Assembly: GCA_964036195.1 (NCBI GenBank)
Contig: OZ038459.1
Coordinates: 4,275,206-4,339,205, forward strand
DNA from: Sphaerolaimus hirsutus
Taxonomy: Eukaryota; Nematoda; Chromadorea; Monhysterida; Sphaerolaimidae
Direction of reading: 5' to 3'
DNA length: 64,000 nucleotides
Shown: one piece after another, positions 21,320 through 33,196 of the stretch
How the letters are laid out: each line of letters begins with the position of its first letter
Position numbering within the stretch: the stretch's first letter is position 1
Translations under genes and position numbers: made by a program
The notes under the pieces: model-generated
What the model was told of the DNA's origin: nothing
Databases searched by the model: none
What the model saw: the letters and a program-made list of their open reading frames with translations, nothing else

Positions 21320-21727
21320 CCGCAAATCCTCGAATAAGACCCCCCCCTCGAATAACTCCCCCCCTTGAATAAGTCCCCCCTGCTGGCGGGGTGAGGAAAA
21401 AATAACTCCCCCCCTTGAATAACTCCCCCCTCTCAAAGAACTCCTACTTCTGATGAAAAGGATACAATACAAAACTATAAAAGAATAGTAGCGACAGCAG
21501 ATACATAATGTATATACAGTGTATACACATTGTTTTGTTGTTGTTGGACAGTGAAATACATGAATTACACGAGTTTACATACTGCATCCATACAATGAAT
21601 TAAGTCCAAGTTTCCTGAGGAAATAATAACTCCCCCCCTCAAATAACTCCCCCCTTTGAATAACTCCCCCCTCCAAAACGTCTGACGAAACAATAACTCC
21701 CCTGGGGTCTTATTCGAGGATTTAGGG
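21320..21727. mobile_element. TA-flanked MITE in the probable 3' UTR
   Basis: CCGCAAATCCTCGAATAAGA...TCTTATTCGAGGATTTAGGG between TA pairs, 35 bp after the kinase stop codon. Same subtype as 6809-7197, which lies at the other end of the same gene. Confidence 0.7.
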
Positions 21728-22121
21728 TATATTTACTATTGGGTTTTGTGGTATAATTTTGTATGTTTTTTTACAGAAAAATGTCATGTTGCTGTGATAT
21801 CTTTTTGTTTTAAAAAATGGCAGTGCAATTTTTCTATCTTGTTTGCTGTATTTTTCTGAAGAGTGGTGTTCTTACTTTTAAGACTCAGACCTACTCTTGC
21901 CTTCACACAATTCTGCTCAAAAGTGATTGAAAAAATCAGTGAAAGCTGATGAAACAGTTCACAAAAGTGAAAACAGTCCCACTAAGAAAGCATGCCCTTG
22001 AATATGCACTTTCAGCTTTTATCAGACTTTTTTCTGAATTGGCAAAGTTCCAATTTCCTTTGGGGGCACCACTCTGTGTTCACTTTTTTATGTCGACTTA
22101 TGTGACCTTACGTCGAATCTA

Positions 22122-23487
22122 CAGGGTGAGGCAACTTAGACCAACGCTTCAGATTTTGAATAACTTGACACTGGGTTGCTGGATGAATATCAAATTTTAG
22201 GTGAACATTAACAACTAAATAGGAAATCTTTCCACAAAATATGGTGATCGCTTTACTGGTTCAAGAGTTATTCAAGCAAACACGAATAATCGTTGCTTTA
22301 CAACCACCTTACTTTACAACCAATTACGCAAGTGTCTGCCGATTTCCTTATAGGTACGGCGGATCAGTCACGCATGCACGCATTTAGGCAAGCCGCTGCG
22401 ATAATAAAAAGATACAAAAAACACTGAAAATCCAATCCCCATCCCGGTCCCAAAAAGTGGATCCCGTTTGAACCCTATCACGAGGTGGTGGTAAAGTGAC
22501 AATTATGCGTTTGCTTGAATAAGTTGTGACCAAGTGGACCTATCTCAGCCATATTTTGTGTAAATATTTCCTATTAAGTTGTTAATGTTGACCTAAAATT
22601 TGAGTTTCATCCAGTGACCCAGTGTCAAGTAACGATGGCAAAAAAAGATTCAAAAATTCGAAAATATTTTCGAATTTTCGAATTTTTTCATAATTTTCGA
22701 ATTTTTATTTCTCCCCTGGAAAAAACACTTAAAAATCGATTTATTTGTTAAAAAATTCGAAAATTCAAAAATTCAAAAATTCGAAAATAGTTTTTGAATT
22801 TTTCAGGGAAGTCAAGGTGACAAAACGCAGTTTTAAGTTCAAAGTGCTAAATAAAGTGGCAATTGCTATGCGGTGGGTCTGAAAATGTCTCATGTAATGA
22901 AATAACAAACATTAACAAACATTGAAATGACATCCGCGGCAGCAGCGGCGGACTCAATCACATCCATTTAGGAATGCACGGAGCCGCCCAAACAATTAAA
23001 ACCGCGGCCCTCTACTTCCGCGGATACAGACTCCAGTCCATCAAAAAAATCTCTTGCGGGTCTTCCGAGGGGCAGTCACAATACGTTTTTTGGAAGGCAT
23101 TCAGCCCCAGCAAAAATGGTGAAAACTGATCCACATAAGTGTTTCTACCATTTGTCATGTTAAAGTGAAGTGAAATTGTCATGTCATGCTTCACTTACAG
23201 TGAAATTAAGGTTAAAAGGGGCTCCAAACATGAAGACAGTCCAAATACTGTGTTTATGATTCAAATTCAATATTTTTCTGAAAAAATTCGAAAATTCCCA
23301 AAAAAGATTCGAAAATTCGAAAATTAAATTCGAAATTCGAAAATTAATTTGGGAAAAAATTCGAAAATTCGAAAATTCACTTTAGAAAAAACACTTAAAA
23401 TTTTAAATACTTTTTTCTGGAAGGTTTGCCATCGTTAGTGTCAAGTTATTCAAAATCTAAAGTGTTCGTCTGAATTGCCGCACCCTG
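22122..23487. mobile_element. TA-flanked foldback element with CAGGGTG ends
   Basis: Ends CAGGGTG and CACCCTG between TA pairs; arms of about 200 bp (22122-22320 and 22490-23487 minus the insertion) are inverted copies (e.g. TTTTGAATAACTTGACACTG and its complement). A hAT-like MITE is inserted in the right arm; the left arm gives the uninterrupted version. Another copy of the ends at 24699-24819. Confidence 0.65.
22630..23437. mobile_element. hAT-like MITE, TAACGATGGCAAA ends, proven 8-bp TSD
   Basis: TAACGATGG...CCATCGTTA with GTGTCAAG at 22622-22629 and again at 23438-23445. The opposite arm of the host foldback carries this 8-mer only once, so it is an internal empty site. Both arms are arrays of AATTCGAAAA; the middle has GCAGCAGCGGCGGACTC-type sequence and TGTCATGTTAAAGTGAAG motifs. 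Confidence 0.8.
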
Positions 23488-23489
23488 TA

Positions 23490-24123
23490 CAAAAAGTACA
23501 AATTATGTCACAAAATGGGTATGTACAGATATGAATGAAAATTTATGTCCGCCTTCAATAAATTTCGCAGTTTTTTTGCGATCATTAATATTCATTGAGA
23601 GGAACAACAGTGCAACACACAAGACAAAATGGAAATTGCTACACTTTATTGCAGTAAAAGTGTCACACTCACAAAACATAGATGTATGCATACGTAGATA
23701 TTTATTATGTGTATACGTATTTAAGTATGTTCGATCTTTTCAACATTCACACTTTCATAATACCTATGTAAATAGATGCCCTCACTAATCTAATGCCCAT
23801 TTGAAATCTGTTCAGCACTTAAAATATCTGTGGGTATTTGAGGAGCTTACAGTCCAAATTTCTGAAATTTTAACATCAGCTTTGAATGTATTTCAGTTTA
23901 CCGTAATGAAGATTTTGTCAACTGCTGTCGACGCAGATCGATAATATCTCATTCTGACAAACTCAAATATGTTGAAACATATTTACTGCGTTCGGAAGTT
24001 TCGACCGTTACCTAATGCACACAAATAAATTTAAAAAAGCAATATGTCAAAACAATTTCGCAATCTAATTTAACTGCGCATAGATTCATTTTTCATGTGA
24101 GCATTAATTAAGTCAAATAGTAC
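23490..24123. other. No gene recognised
   Basis: AT-rich sequence without convincing coding frame or clear repeat ends, apart from a TTGAATGTATTTCAGTTTACCG stretch resembling the cores of the ACTAGT foldback family. Confidence 0.4.
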
Positions 24124-24374
24124 ATTGGCCCTACACACACTAGTTTTCACCGTGACTGATGTGAAAACTGAAATGGCCACATGGCGACATCCAGCCTACT
24201 CTTATTGTATGCTATATGTGTTTTAGTTTTCAAATTTTCAAATTTTTACTTTTATTAATTTAAATTCCAATTTAAATTAGATTAAATCATTCAACCGTGT
24301 TCGTAAATTTGCATTTGAAATTTTTTCAGTTTTCACACGAAGTCACGGTGAAAACTAGTGTGTGTAGGCACAAT
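24124..24374. mobile_element. ACTAGT foldback MITE, uninterrupted copy
   Basis: ATTGGCCCTACACACACTAG...and complement ending GGCACAAT; TIR extends through TTTTCACCGTGAC. Near-identical to 54547-55256 but without the inserted MITE, so 24213-24214 (TA) marks the empty site. Confidence 0.75.
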
Positions 24375-25349
24375 ATCGCCAGAAATATCCATCACAAAAA
24401 TGATCTTAAAAATATAAACCAAAATGTATCTTGAAGTGCCAACACATCACAAACAGCTGTTTTTAATTTTTTTAAATTTTTAACAGCCAATTATCTATTT
24501 AGATGATACAAACATTTGAGATCAATAGGAGGGGAACAAATGGGTTCATTCCAAATTCGCGTGAGATCTTTTTTTTAACGAAATTTCTTCGATATTTAAC
24601 ATGAGAAATTCCCACCAGGCATGCTTCCTTTACCACAAATTTTTCATTTTTTTACCACCGCGCATTGAGGCCAATTATCATCGTTTCTTTGGGGGATACA
24701 GGGTGTCGCAGCTCGAAAATTAACTTTTACACACGAAAATTTCTACACAAAAACGTGCATCTTTGATGCGAAGTTCTCAAAAAAAGAAAAGAAAAAGACG
24801 TTACATTTGCAACACCCTGTATTTACGTGAAAACAAAAAATTCCAAATTTTATCAAAAAATAGTTTGAGTTTAACCACGGCTGCCATAAAAATTGATCCT
24901 TTTCCCGCGACTTCCATAAAATGGGACACGTTTCGCAGGTCGATGCCCCAAAGCCAACGCAGGCACATCTGAAGAGTTCGTCTTTCATTTTGGGGTTTTC
25001 CTAAATTTATTTGACCCCAGCGACATTGCACCTTACGATGAAATCTACCATATCCAATCTGGTTAAAAGTAAAAACATAAACATTTTCCCCATCATAAAT
25101 ATTTATCTCATTGCGTCCACTTCGGGTGAATTTGGTGCAATTTTTCACGTGACCTTATTGATCAAAATATGGTATCATTCATTGTATAGTGATCTAATTA
25201 TCTGTTCAGTTAAACAACTTATAAATTTAAATTTTTGTCTAATGTTGTTGCTAACATACAGAAGTAAACTCAGTTTTGGTGCCCGTAAATCAGCTTTGAA
25301 CATATTTGAGTTTACGTATGCTGCTATTTAATGGTTTGGCCCATTAAAG
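24375..25349. other. No gene recognised; short CAGGGTG-ended MITE at 24699-24819
   Basis: Contains CAGGGTGTCGCA and TGCAACACCCTG between TA pairs (121 bp). An opposite-strand frame over 24801-25148 has no recognisable motif and overlaps this element, so I do not call it a gene. Confidence 0.4.
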
Positions 25350-25584
25350 CGGGAATTAGAGCTCAGCGTCGATTCGACGTGAAATGATGACGTGAAATGT
25401 CGTCGTGAAATTAGTTACACGAGTGTGGATCATGCTACGGGTCTACAATTTTCTAAGGATAATATATGAATCAATACCTTAATCGTGTCCAATACTGAGT
25501 GTTATCAGCCACAACTAGAGCGAATTGAAAAATTCAATTTTTATCATTTCACGTCATCATCATTTCACGTCACAGTGTCAGGGA

Positions 25585-26732
25585 CAACGATGGGTAAGTT
25601 CTCCAAAAAAAAACACTTTCTGTGTTTTGAGTTTTTCAAAAATGAATACCTGTGTTTTGAGTTTTTTTCTTGAAAAAAAACTTGAGTAACTCTGTTTTTA
25701 TTTCTGTTTTTTTTTTGTAAAAACTCAAGTTTTTTGAGTTTTTTTCCAAAAAAAACTTGAGTTTTTTTCCAAAAAATTCGAGTTTTCCCAAAAAAATGTT
25801 GATTTACAGCATTTTGATCTGGAAACAGTGGTTTTCTTATAAAATATTGGTTTTGCACATGTTTTTACCCCACATAACATTTGTGTATTCATTCAAGTGT
25901 CAAAAAAGTCCATAAAAATGTCCACAATGAGGACATCAACATCACACACAAGCAACAAAATGCCCAGAAATGACAATTTATGCAGTACTCCAAAATTCTT
26001 CAATGGATGTGCACTGTATGGAAGACTACGGAATTGATTTGAACTACAACTACCATATTACCTCGAAATACCCCCATGGCATTATTATTTTGTCAGAAAG
26101 TTTTGTAAGGATCACCCAAAACAGGTTATAAATGCGTACAAACAGGATATATTTGAAATAAACATGTAGATAGCTACACAACCTAGTACAGTCTATGTGT
26201 AGCTGCGATGCAAATTAGCAGTAATAAATACATCATGTACATTGGATACATGATGTACATCATCCTGGAGGGGGGTATTTCGAGGGGGGCGGGGCTTATT
26301 ATTTCACCAGTCCATTTTGAGGGGAGTTAATTCAAGGGGGGGTTAATTCAAGGTAATAAGGTATACTTAAATGTCAAAACTTAAATTGTCAAATCCACCA
26401 TGAGATGTGCATGCCATCTTGAATTTCTTTTTTGTACCATTATAAAATATGAATACATTATGTACATAAATATTTACATACTATAGATGCTTATCTTATC
26501 TTGTTTAGTTTAACTGAATTAATGTGCATTCAACCACTTCGCTGAAAAAAACACAAAAACTCAAAAAACTTTGATGTGTTTCCGTGTTTCTGTGTTTCTG
26601 TGTTCTCCAAAAAAAAACTCATTTGAGTTTTGAGTTTTTCAAAATTTGTGAGTTTCCGTGTTTCTGTGTAAAACAAAAACACAGAAACTCAATGAGTTTC
26701 TGTGTTCAATTTCTGTGTTTTTTCCATCGTTG
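25585..26732. mobile_element. hAT-like MITE, CAACGATGG ends, 8-bp TSD
   Basis: CAACGATGG...CCATCGTTG flanked by GTCAGGGA at 25577-25584 and 26733-26740. Arms are TTTTTGAGTTTTTCAAAA / CTGTGTTTCTGTG arrays. Itself carries a TA-flanked MITE at 26053. Confidence 0.8.
26053..26361. mobile_element. TA-flanked MITE, CCATATTACC type
   Basis: CCATATTACCTCGAAATACC...GGTAATAAGG between TA pairs, nested in the hAT-like element. Same core as 1434-1858 (AACAGGTTATAAATGCG, ACATGATGTACAT). Confidence 0.65.
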
Positions 26733-27053
26733 GTCAGGGAACAACTTGACATTTCACGTCAGACTGCTAGTCTGACGTGAAATGTCAAGTTGTTCCCTGA
26801 CACTGTGACGTGAAATGATGATGACGTGAAATGATAAAAATTGAATTTTTCAATTCGCTCTAGTTGTGGCTGATAACACTCAGTATTGGACACGATTAAG
26901 GTATTGATTCATATATTATCCTTAGAAAATTGTAGACCCGTAGCATGATCCACACTCGTGTAATTAATTTCACGACGACATTTCACGTCATCATTTCACG
27001 TCGAATCGACGCTGAGCTTAAATTCCGGCCTTACTTTGTACTACCCTACCATA

Positions 27054-28304
27054 CCGTATTTCCTCGAAATACACCCTCTCGAAATACCCCCCCCCCCCTC
27101 AAAATGGGCACTATGAATTTATTAACCCCCCCTCGAAATACCCCCCCCCCAATTCAGTGTATACAGAACGTAGATGACAAAAGCTGCGTTCTGTGATCCG
27201 GGAAACGCAGAACACACGTTAAAACAATGACTATGTTCAACGATGGGTAAGTTATCCAGAAAAAACACTTTCCGTGTTTTGAGTTTTTCAAAAATGAATA
27301 CCTGTGTTTTGAGTTTTTTTTACAAAAAAAACTTGAGAAACTCTGTTTTTATTTCTGTGTTTCTAATAAAAACTCGAGTTTTTTTGTAAAATGCAAGTTA
27401 TTACCCCAAAAAACAGTGGTTCAATGCACAAACGGTGGTTTTCTCATTACAAATTTGTTTATGCATGTCCGGGGACCCTGTAAGATCCGCTGAAAATTGT
27501 AAACAATGATGCAAAATGTCAAATTAAAGTTTTAACAGTTGGCATTTTTGATAACATAATACTTTACTGGTTTCACTTGACTAACTCATCTTTTGACCCA
27601 TTAGAGTTGTTAATAATACCTTACAGCAACAGGTTATGCTTTTGGCAGCTTTGGGGTGAGCCCTCAACTCTGTGGAGTGAGCTGGTGGGTGCAAGTGTCT
27701 TTGTAAATCAGTCAGTGTCAATCACAATTCCAATCATTGTCAGAATGACCAGGTGCCATATTGTTACTTGTTATTAAATTTGGACCCTGTGTTATCTGTT
27801 GATATGCACTTGTGCACATTTCTTATTTTGTTCAGTGAAACACAGTACAGTATTCCTCAAATCCAATGAAAAAACTCAAAAAAAACTTTTCTGTGTTTCC
27901 ATGTTTCTGTGTTTCCGTGTTCTCCAATAAAAAACTCATTTGAGTTTTGAGTTTTTCAAAAATTTTGAGTTTCCGTGTTTCTGTGTAAAACAAAAACACA
28001 GAATCTCAATGAGTTTCTGTCTTCAATTTCTGTGTTTTTGCCATCGTTGACTATGTTATGTTAGAACTGAGTTTATCCTGTTTACGCACTTATATAAGTC
28101 TATATACCTAGTCTTATAAATGGCGGTTTTTGTTGCATTTTTCGACGTCTGTCTACGTTACAAACAGCGATTTAGTACTGGGATTAAAAAAAAATTTCTG
28201 GCGAAATAATAACCCTCCCCTCGAGATACCCCCCTCGTTTTACCCCCTCAATATTTCCACTCTGAAAAAATAAACCCCCCTGGGGGTAATTCGAGGAAAT
28301 ACGG
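27054..28304. mobile_element. TA-flanked CCGTATTTCC MITE, interrupted
   Basis: CCGTATTTCCTCGAAATACA...GGAAATACGG with TA; the core is split by the hAT-like MITE at 27238-28059 between AACAATG and ATGTTAGAAC. Confidence 0.75.
27238..28059. mobile_element. hAT-like MITE, CAACGATGG ends, 8-bp TSD
   Basis: CAACGATGGGTAAG...GCCATCGTTG with ACTATGTT at 27230-27237 and 28060-28067. Sister copy of 25585-26732; includes GTTTTGAGTTTTTCAAAAATG arrays. No transposase. Confidence 0.8.
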
Positions 28305-28685
28305 TATATACTCGAATAATTCCCCTGCCTTGAATAAATTCCCCCTTTTAGACTAGTGAGGAAAAAATAATTCCACCCTCGAATAATCCCCCCTTTTGCT
28401 TTTTGCTTTTGATTAAGCTTTTGCATCCAATTTGAACAAAAATTGCCCGTTATTTAGTAAATTAAATTTGTAAAGCTGATAGATTGCTTGAAGTCCCAAG
28501 TTCAATAAGACTGGTAGGTGATAAAAATAAAGCATATTTCATGAAATCAGTTAAGAGAAACATGTTTAAAATTTTTGACGAAATAATAATTCCCCCTTGA
28601 ATAAATTCGCCCACGAATAGTCCCCCCCCCCCAAGAATGTCAGACGAAAAAATAATTCCCTGGGGGATTATTCGAGTATATACGG
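28305..28685. mobile_element. CCGTATT-family MITE, TATACTCGAATAATTCCCC type
   Basis: Joined directly to the preceding element: left TATACTCGAATAATTCCC, right GGATTATTCGAGTATATACGG then TA. AATAATTCCCCC repeats instead of AAATACCCCC. Confidence 0.6.
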
Positions 28686-28887
28686 TACTTTGAGATCAAA
28701 TGACGAATTAACTCAATTAAACATCATCTATGAATCGTCTGAAATACTTAGAAAAAACTTGGCAGAACTTGAAACTTGGCCAAAAAATGGCGAAATAAAA
28801 AGGGCGGTTTTCAATCGACGGGTGTGCCCAGTAGAGGGGGGGGGGTAGAAGTAGGAGGACGAAGAAAAATAGTAGGACGCCCATCTA

Positions 28888-29959
28888 CCATATTTCCTCG
28901 AAATACCCCCCGGGGGGTGATTGTTTCATAGTGGTCCCGAGAGGGGGGGGGTTAAACGAGGGGGGTATTTCGAGGGAGGGGGTTATTATTTCGCTAGAAA
29001 TTTTTTAAAATCCTAGTACAAAATCGTCGTTTGTGATGTACACTGGGGTAGAAAAATGCATCAATAACTGACATGTATAGACTCCTGGGGCCAGATTTAA
29101 TACTCCCTACAGATTTGTAGGGTAGGGCGTACGCCCGACAGATTTTTTAAAGTTTAGCCGCATCGACGCACATGCACTGAGAGCACGGCGGTTCGTAAAA
29201 TATACGATACCATCCCTTAAGGTTGCCGATATTGCACTTATGACGTATATCACTTCGATTTTGGCCCGGAAATCACGATTTCGTCATTTCTTGGCCGTCT
29301 GCCAATTCGTTTTTTATTTTATTTTGTCGGGCGGGTTACTCGCATAGGTCGCGCTTTTGTGTAGTCAGGTGGTCACTTTTTTAGTGTTCACTGTCTGCAA
29401 CCGAAACCATGAGGGCAGCGACAAGAAAGAAAGGCATGCACGAGCGTACAAAAGCGCGACTTATGCGAGTAACTCGCCCGACAAAATAAAAAAAAGCGAA
29501 TTGGCAGACGGCCAAGAAATGACGAAATCGTGATTTCCGGGCCAAAATCGAAGCGATATACGTCATATTGCAAAATCGGCGACCTGAAGGGATAGTTTCG
29601 TGTTTCTTATGAACCGCCTTGCTCTCGGTGCATGTGCGTCGATGCGGCTGAACTTTAAAAAATCTATCGGGCGTACGCCCTACCCTACAAATCTGTAGGG
29701 AGTATTAAATCTGGCCCCTGTAGACTAATAGTAGTACGTACTACGTAGATGGCATAAACACTGTTCTAACGTGATTACGACATTGTTGTAACGTGTGTTC
29801 TGCACTACGCAGAACACAAACTGCAGTATTTGTCATGTACGTTCTCTTTACACTCAATCTGGGGGGGGGTATTTCGAGGAGGGGGGTGATTGTTTCATAG
29901 TGGTCTCGAGAGGGGGGGGGGTGTCAAACGAGGGGGGGGGGTATTTCGAGGAAATACGG
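28888..29959. mobile_element. CCGTATT-type MITE split by a foldback
   Basis: Left end after TA at 28886 (CCATATTTCCTCGAAATACC) and right end GGAAATACGG at 29959. The core is broken by the 29093-29720 foldback. Confidence 0.65.
29093..29720. mobile_element. Foldback element with arms of about 260 bp
   Basis: Starts GGGGCCAGATTTAATACTCC and ends with its complement; arms include GTAGGGCGTACGCCC, CGACGCACATGCACTGAGAG and GGCCAAGAAATGACGAAATC. Flanks tatagact / tgtagact suggest an 8-bp target duplication (7 of 8). Opposite-strand frames in the arms are mirror shadows, not genes. Confidence 0.65.
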
Positions 29960-30307
29960 TATTAGTAGAAATACGGTAGATTACCTTGAATGGAAGCAAC
30001 CTGCGCCACGTAATCCGTTAACACGAACATGGCCGCTTGCACATCGTGCACTTCCATCTGTAAAGCGAAATCGATGGGATATTTGATAATGTTTCCTGCT
30101 GTGATAAAAGCTAGTGATGCTGATGTAACGGCGCCAGAAAAAATTGCTCTACAGAAAAAGCATCATGTGCAGCGACTTTTGGCGCCGTAAAATGCCAGCA
30201 TCTGTGGAATGCCAGAAAACGCGCAACAAAGTAGTAGTTTGCACGCCATAATTATAAAAAAGCACCTTAAGCGCGTCACTAACAAAGTTGGCGCTGTGCC
30301 AAAGAAA

Positions 30308-30475
30308 TATAATGCGTTTCATTTCAGGCCGCCACCCCCGCCCCCCCCCCCCCCCCCCCCGGCCACGCCACTGGTCTTACCATTGGTGCTCTTCAGAACA
30401 ATGAAATCCTAGCGCAAAATGGCAATGACGCCAGAGGAAAAGGGCGCTGAGCGCTAGAAGCGCCATGGCGTTTGA
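30308..30475. repeat. Poly-C run and GGCGCC module
   Basis: An almost pure C tract at about 30330-30360 followed by CGCCAGAGGAAAAGGGCGC and AAGCGCCATGGCG. The stretch 29960-30307 has no recognisable gene. Confidence 0.5.
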
Positions 30476-30566
30476 CATTGGCACTTCACAGGGTCAAAAA
30501 TGGCACCTTTGGGCGGCATGCCAAACGAAGCCAAACCACTAAACCTGTGCAGTGCAGTCAGCGTTG

Positions 30567-30841
30567 AGCCGGAGTTACAGCACAGCGACAAATTCAGTGT
30601 CGACAAATTACAAGTACTCAAGAACACTTAGAGCTTATATCTATCCTCAAATTGAGATGTTGAAAGCACTCACACACTGGAGCTTTTTGTATAATTTTTG
30701 GAAACAATGTAAATATCGGTTAGTGCTTTCAACAAGTCAATTTGTGGATGAAAATCTGTAAACGTCGTTGAGTATTTGTAATTTGTCGACACTCGATTTG
30801 TCGCTTCCGCTACTATTTGTCGTTGTGCTGTAACTCCGGCT
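30567..30841. mobile_element. Foldback MITE with AGCCGGAGTTACAGCAC ends
   Basis: AGCCGGAGTTACAGCACAGC at the left, complement (GTGCTGTAACTCCGGC) at the right, arms extending through GTGTCGACAAATTACAA. 275 bp, non-coding. Confidence 0.6.
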
Positions 30842-31014
30842 TTACAGTAAACTATTTACACAAACCTGTAATTTGGCAATAGTCGCCTCCAAATCGGCGA
30901 TACGCATGCTCAAATCGCTTTCACTGTGTTCTGAATGAGCACTTTCTGCCAGCACACTGCCATGTCCGGTAAACAAGCAAAAAACTGCCAATGTGAATAT
31001 GAATGTCGCGTTTC

Positions 31015-31295
31015 TGGGGGCACTCCCAAACCCTGCAAAATGCCATGTAAAATGTTAAATGTCATGCAAAGTGTCTAAAGTCATGTAAAATGACCTGGAA
31101 AATGTCATGCAAAGTGTCAAAACTAAAGTAAAATGGCCTGTGAAATGTCATGCAAACTGACAAAAGTCATGTGAAACTCCCTGTAAAATGACAAATGAAC
31201 TTTTGCCACTTGCAGGGCATTTTACATGATATTAGACGCTTTTCATGACATTTGACATTTGACAGGGCATTTTATAGAGTCTGGGAGTGGCACCT
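31015..31295. mobile_element. Foldback MITE, GGGGGCACTCCCA ends
   Basis: GGGGGCACTCCCAAACCCTG...CTGGGAGTGGCACC with arrays of AAAATGTCATGCAAAGTGTC. Same family as 260, 19039, 19650, 56503. Confidence 0.6.
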
Positions 31296-31750
31296 GCACA
31301 CTGAATTCATCTTTGTTAATTTTTCTATTTATATTTTAGTTGAAAAATTGTAGTGACTAAATTATTAGTGGGGAAAATGGGGCCCAGTGTCTTGATTTTT
31401 TGTCGCTTTTCTTCTGTTCTGGAATTAACAAGGTGAATAATTATTGTTTAATTGTTTAAATTTTTAAAGAGAAGCTGTAATTCGCAAGAATGCAACAAAC
31501 AATTATCTAAAATGCCTGCTCACTCAAAATTCTTGAACAAAATATGTCATTCTATGACATTGTTGGATAAAGGTATACCTACATTTAGGTATACCATACC
31601 TACATACCAGGTATATTGTCACATTTAGGTATACCTACTTGTTTATCACTGGCAAGTGTACAGAAACCAAAATTTGTGAAAATTTAGTAAGATTACATCA
31701 ATTTATTCAAAGAAACACTTCCCCAAATTTTCAGTTTCCAAAAGAATCTA

Positions 31751-32190
31751 CCGTATTACCTCGAAATACCCCCATGGGGGTTTATTATTTCGCCAGCAAA
31801 ATTTGAGGGGGGGTTAATTCGAGGGGGGGGGGTTTATTCGAGGGGGGGTCTTATTATTTCGTCAGAAATTTTCGTAAGGATCGTAGTAAAAAGTAGGCAT
31901 TTGCATGCCCAAAACAGGTAATAAATGTGTCCAAACAAGATATATTTGGACATAAAAACGTAGATTAGCTACACAAACATGTCCATGTGTAGCTGCAATA
32001 CAAATAAACAGTAATATACGTCATGTACATTGCATACATGACGTATTTTTTATGTACATGACGTACATCATTCCGAAGGGGGGGGTATTTCGAGGGGGGG
32101 TTTATTATTTCCCCAGCCCATTTTGAGGGGGGGGGGTTAATTCGAGGGGGGAGTTAATTCAAGGGGGGGGGATAATTCGAGGTAATACGG
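31751..32190. mobile_element. TA-flanked MITE, CCGTATTACC type
   Basis: CCGTATTACCTCGAAATACC...GGTAATACGG, TA on both sides. One of the best preserved copies; G-run repeats (GGGTTAATTCGAGG) near both ends and CAAAACAGGTAATAAATG core. Confidence 0.8.
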
Positions 32191-32469
32191 TACATTTATC
32201 TCCATATGTGTCATTTATTTAAAATGTCCAGAATATTAGTTTGTCTTTGTGAATAATCATTAGCCTACTGTAATTTTTCACGCAAACGAGATCAAAGACA
32301 GGAAAACGTTTTCTCCAAAATCCACCGAGAAAACCCGCATGTAACCCGAGGCACAGTATTTAAATTAAAAAGAAAGTGTTATACACAGTGTCTATATCAC
32401 TGTTCATTTACCGCTCATTTTGAGACACCTGTGGAGATCAAACGTTAATTTTTGCAACATGACACAATG

Positions 32470-32690
32470 AACCTACACACATCAGTTGACAATGACATCA
32501 GGTGTCAACTGGGCCGACTGGTTTCTATTCACATTTTAGTTGACGGGTCGAGCAATCATGTTCAAAGTTACACACCAACAATAATTCCTTTTCCACATTG
32601 CCGTATGTGTACTTGAAAAAGACTTTCGACCCGTCAACTAAATCTGAGTTAACATGTGAACCAGTTGACACCCAGTGTAAATAACGCCAA
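32470..32690. mobile_element. Foldback with TTTAGTTGACGGGTCG arms
   Basis: TTTAGTTGACGGGTCGA near 32535 and its complement TCGACCCGTCAACTAAA near 32626; outer CAGTTGACA motifs relate it to the GTTGACA members at 57087. Terminal boundaries unclear. Confidence 0.4.
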
Positions 32691-32934
32691 CGAGTGGCAA
32701 ATGAGCTACAAAAGGAAATTGACCTCGCCTCAGGTCGCGAGAAATGAACATTTGCAAGCTACTGAAGCTATAAAACAAGTGAAGCAAAAATGGCTGCAAA
32801 TTAAACCTGACAGATATATATGGCAATATAAATTTTTAGATTGGCGTGCAATTGGTGTGAATGTGTCAATTTTATGAGGCGGTAAAGTGTGCAAATTTGA
32901 ACGGTTATTCTGGGCATACTGCATATTTACTGAA

Positions 32935-33190
32935 TTTAAGGGAGAACATAAGATTTGGATACAAAAACATAAGATATCAATATGAAAAAATAAGATTTGG
33001 ATACACTTGCTTGACTCTTAACTTTACTCTTACATCTTAACTAATCATTTGTCATCTAACTTTACTCTTAAATTTACTCTTGTCGCTTAACTCATCATTT
33101 ATCATTTAACTTTACTCTTAACTCGCCATTTGTCATTTTACTCAACTCTTAACTTTTAACTCTTAACTTTTCCACTTGCGGAACTGGCCC
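32935..33190. repeat. CTTAACTTTACTCTTA simple array ending GCGGAACTGGCCCC
   Basis: Array of TTAACTTTACTCTTAACT and CATTTGTCATTT motifs; the right end TTGCGGAACTGGCCCC equals that of the element ending at 44485. Probably a half element. Confidence 0.45.
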
Positions 33191-33196
33191 CTGATA

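Larger units (their letters stand above)
25350..27028. mobile_element. Near-perfect 260-bp-arm palindrome split by a hAT-like MITE
   Basis: Outside the insertion, 25350-25584 is the almost exact complement of the sequence running up to 27028, and 26741-26765 the complement of the bases just right of the centre; the centre is a 3-bp loop (26766-26768). CGTGAAATGATGACGTGAAA repeats mark both outer ends. The structure would extrude as a cruciform. No coding content. Confidence 0.75.

Noticed and set aside
24801..25148. 115-codon minus-strand frame
   Set aside because: No recognisable domain, atypical composition, overlaps a small CAGGGTG-ended MITE and has no splice or start context.
29381..29573. 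Minus-strand frames around 29381-29573
   Set aside because: Both are within the arms of a foldback element and mirror each other's sequence.
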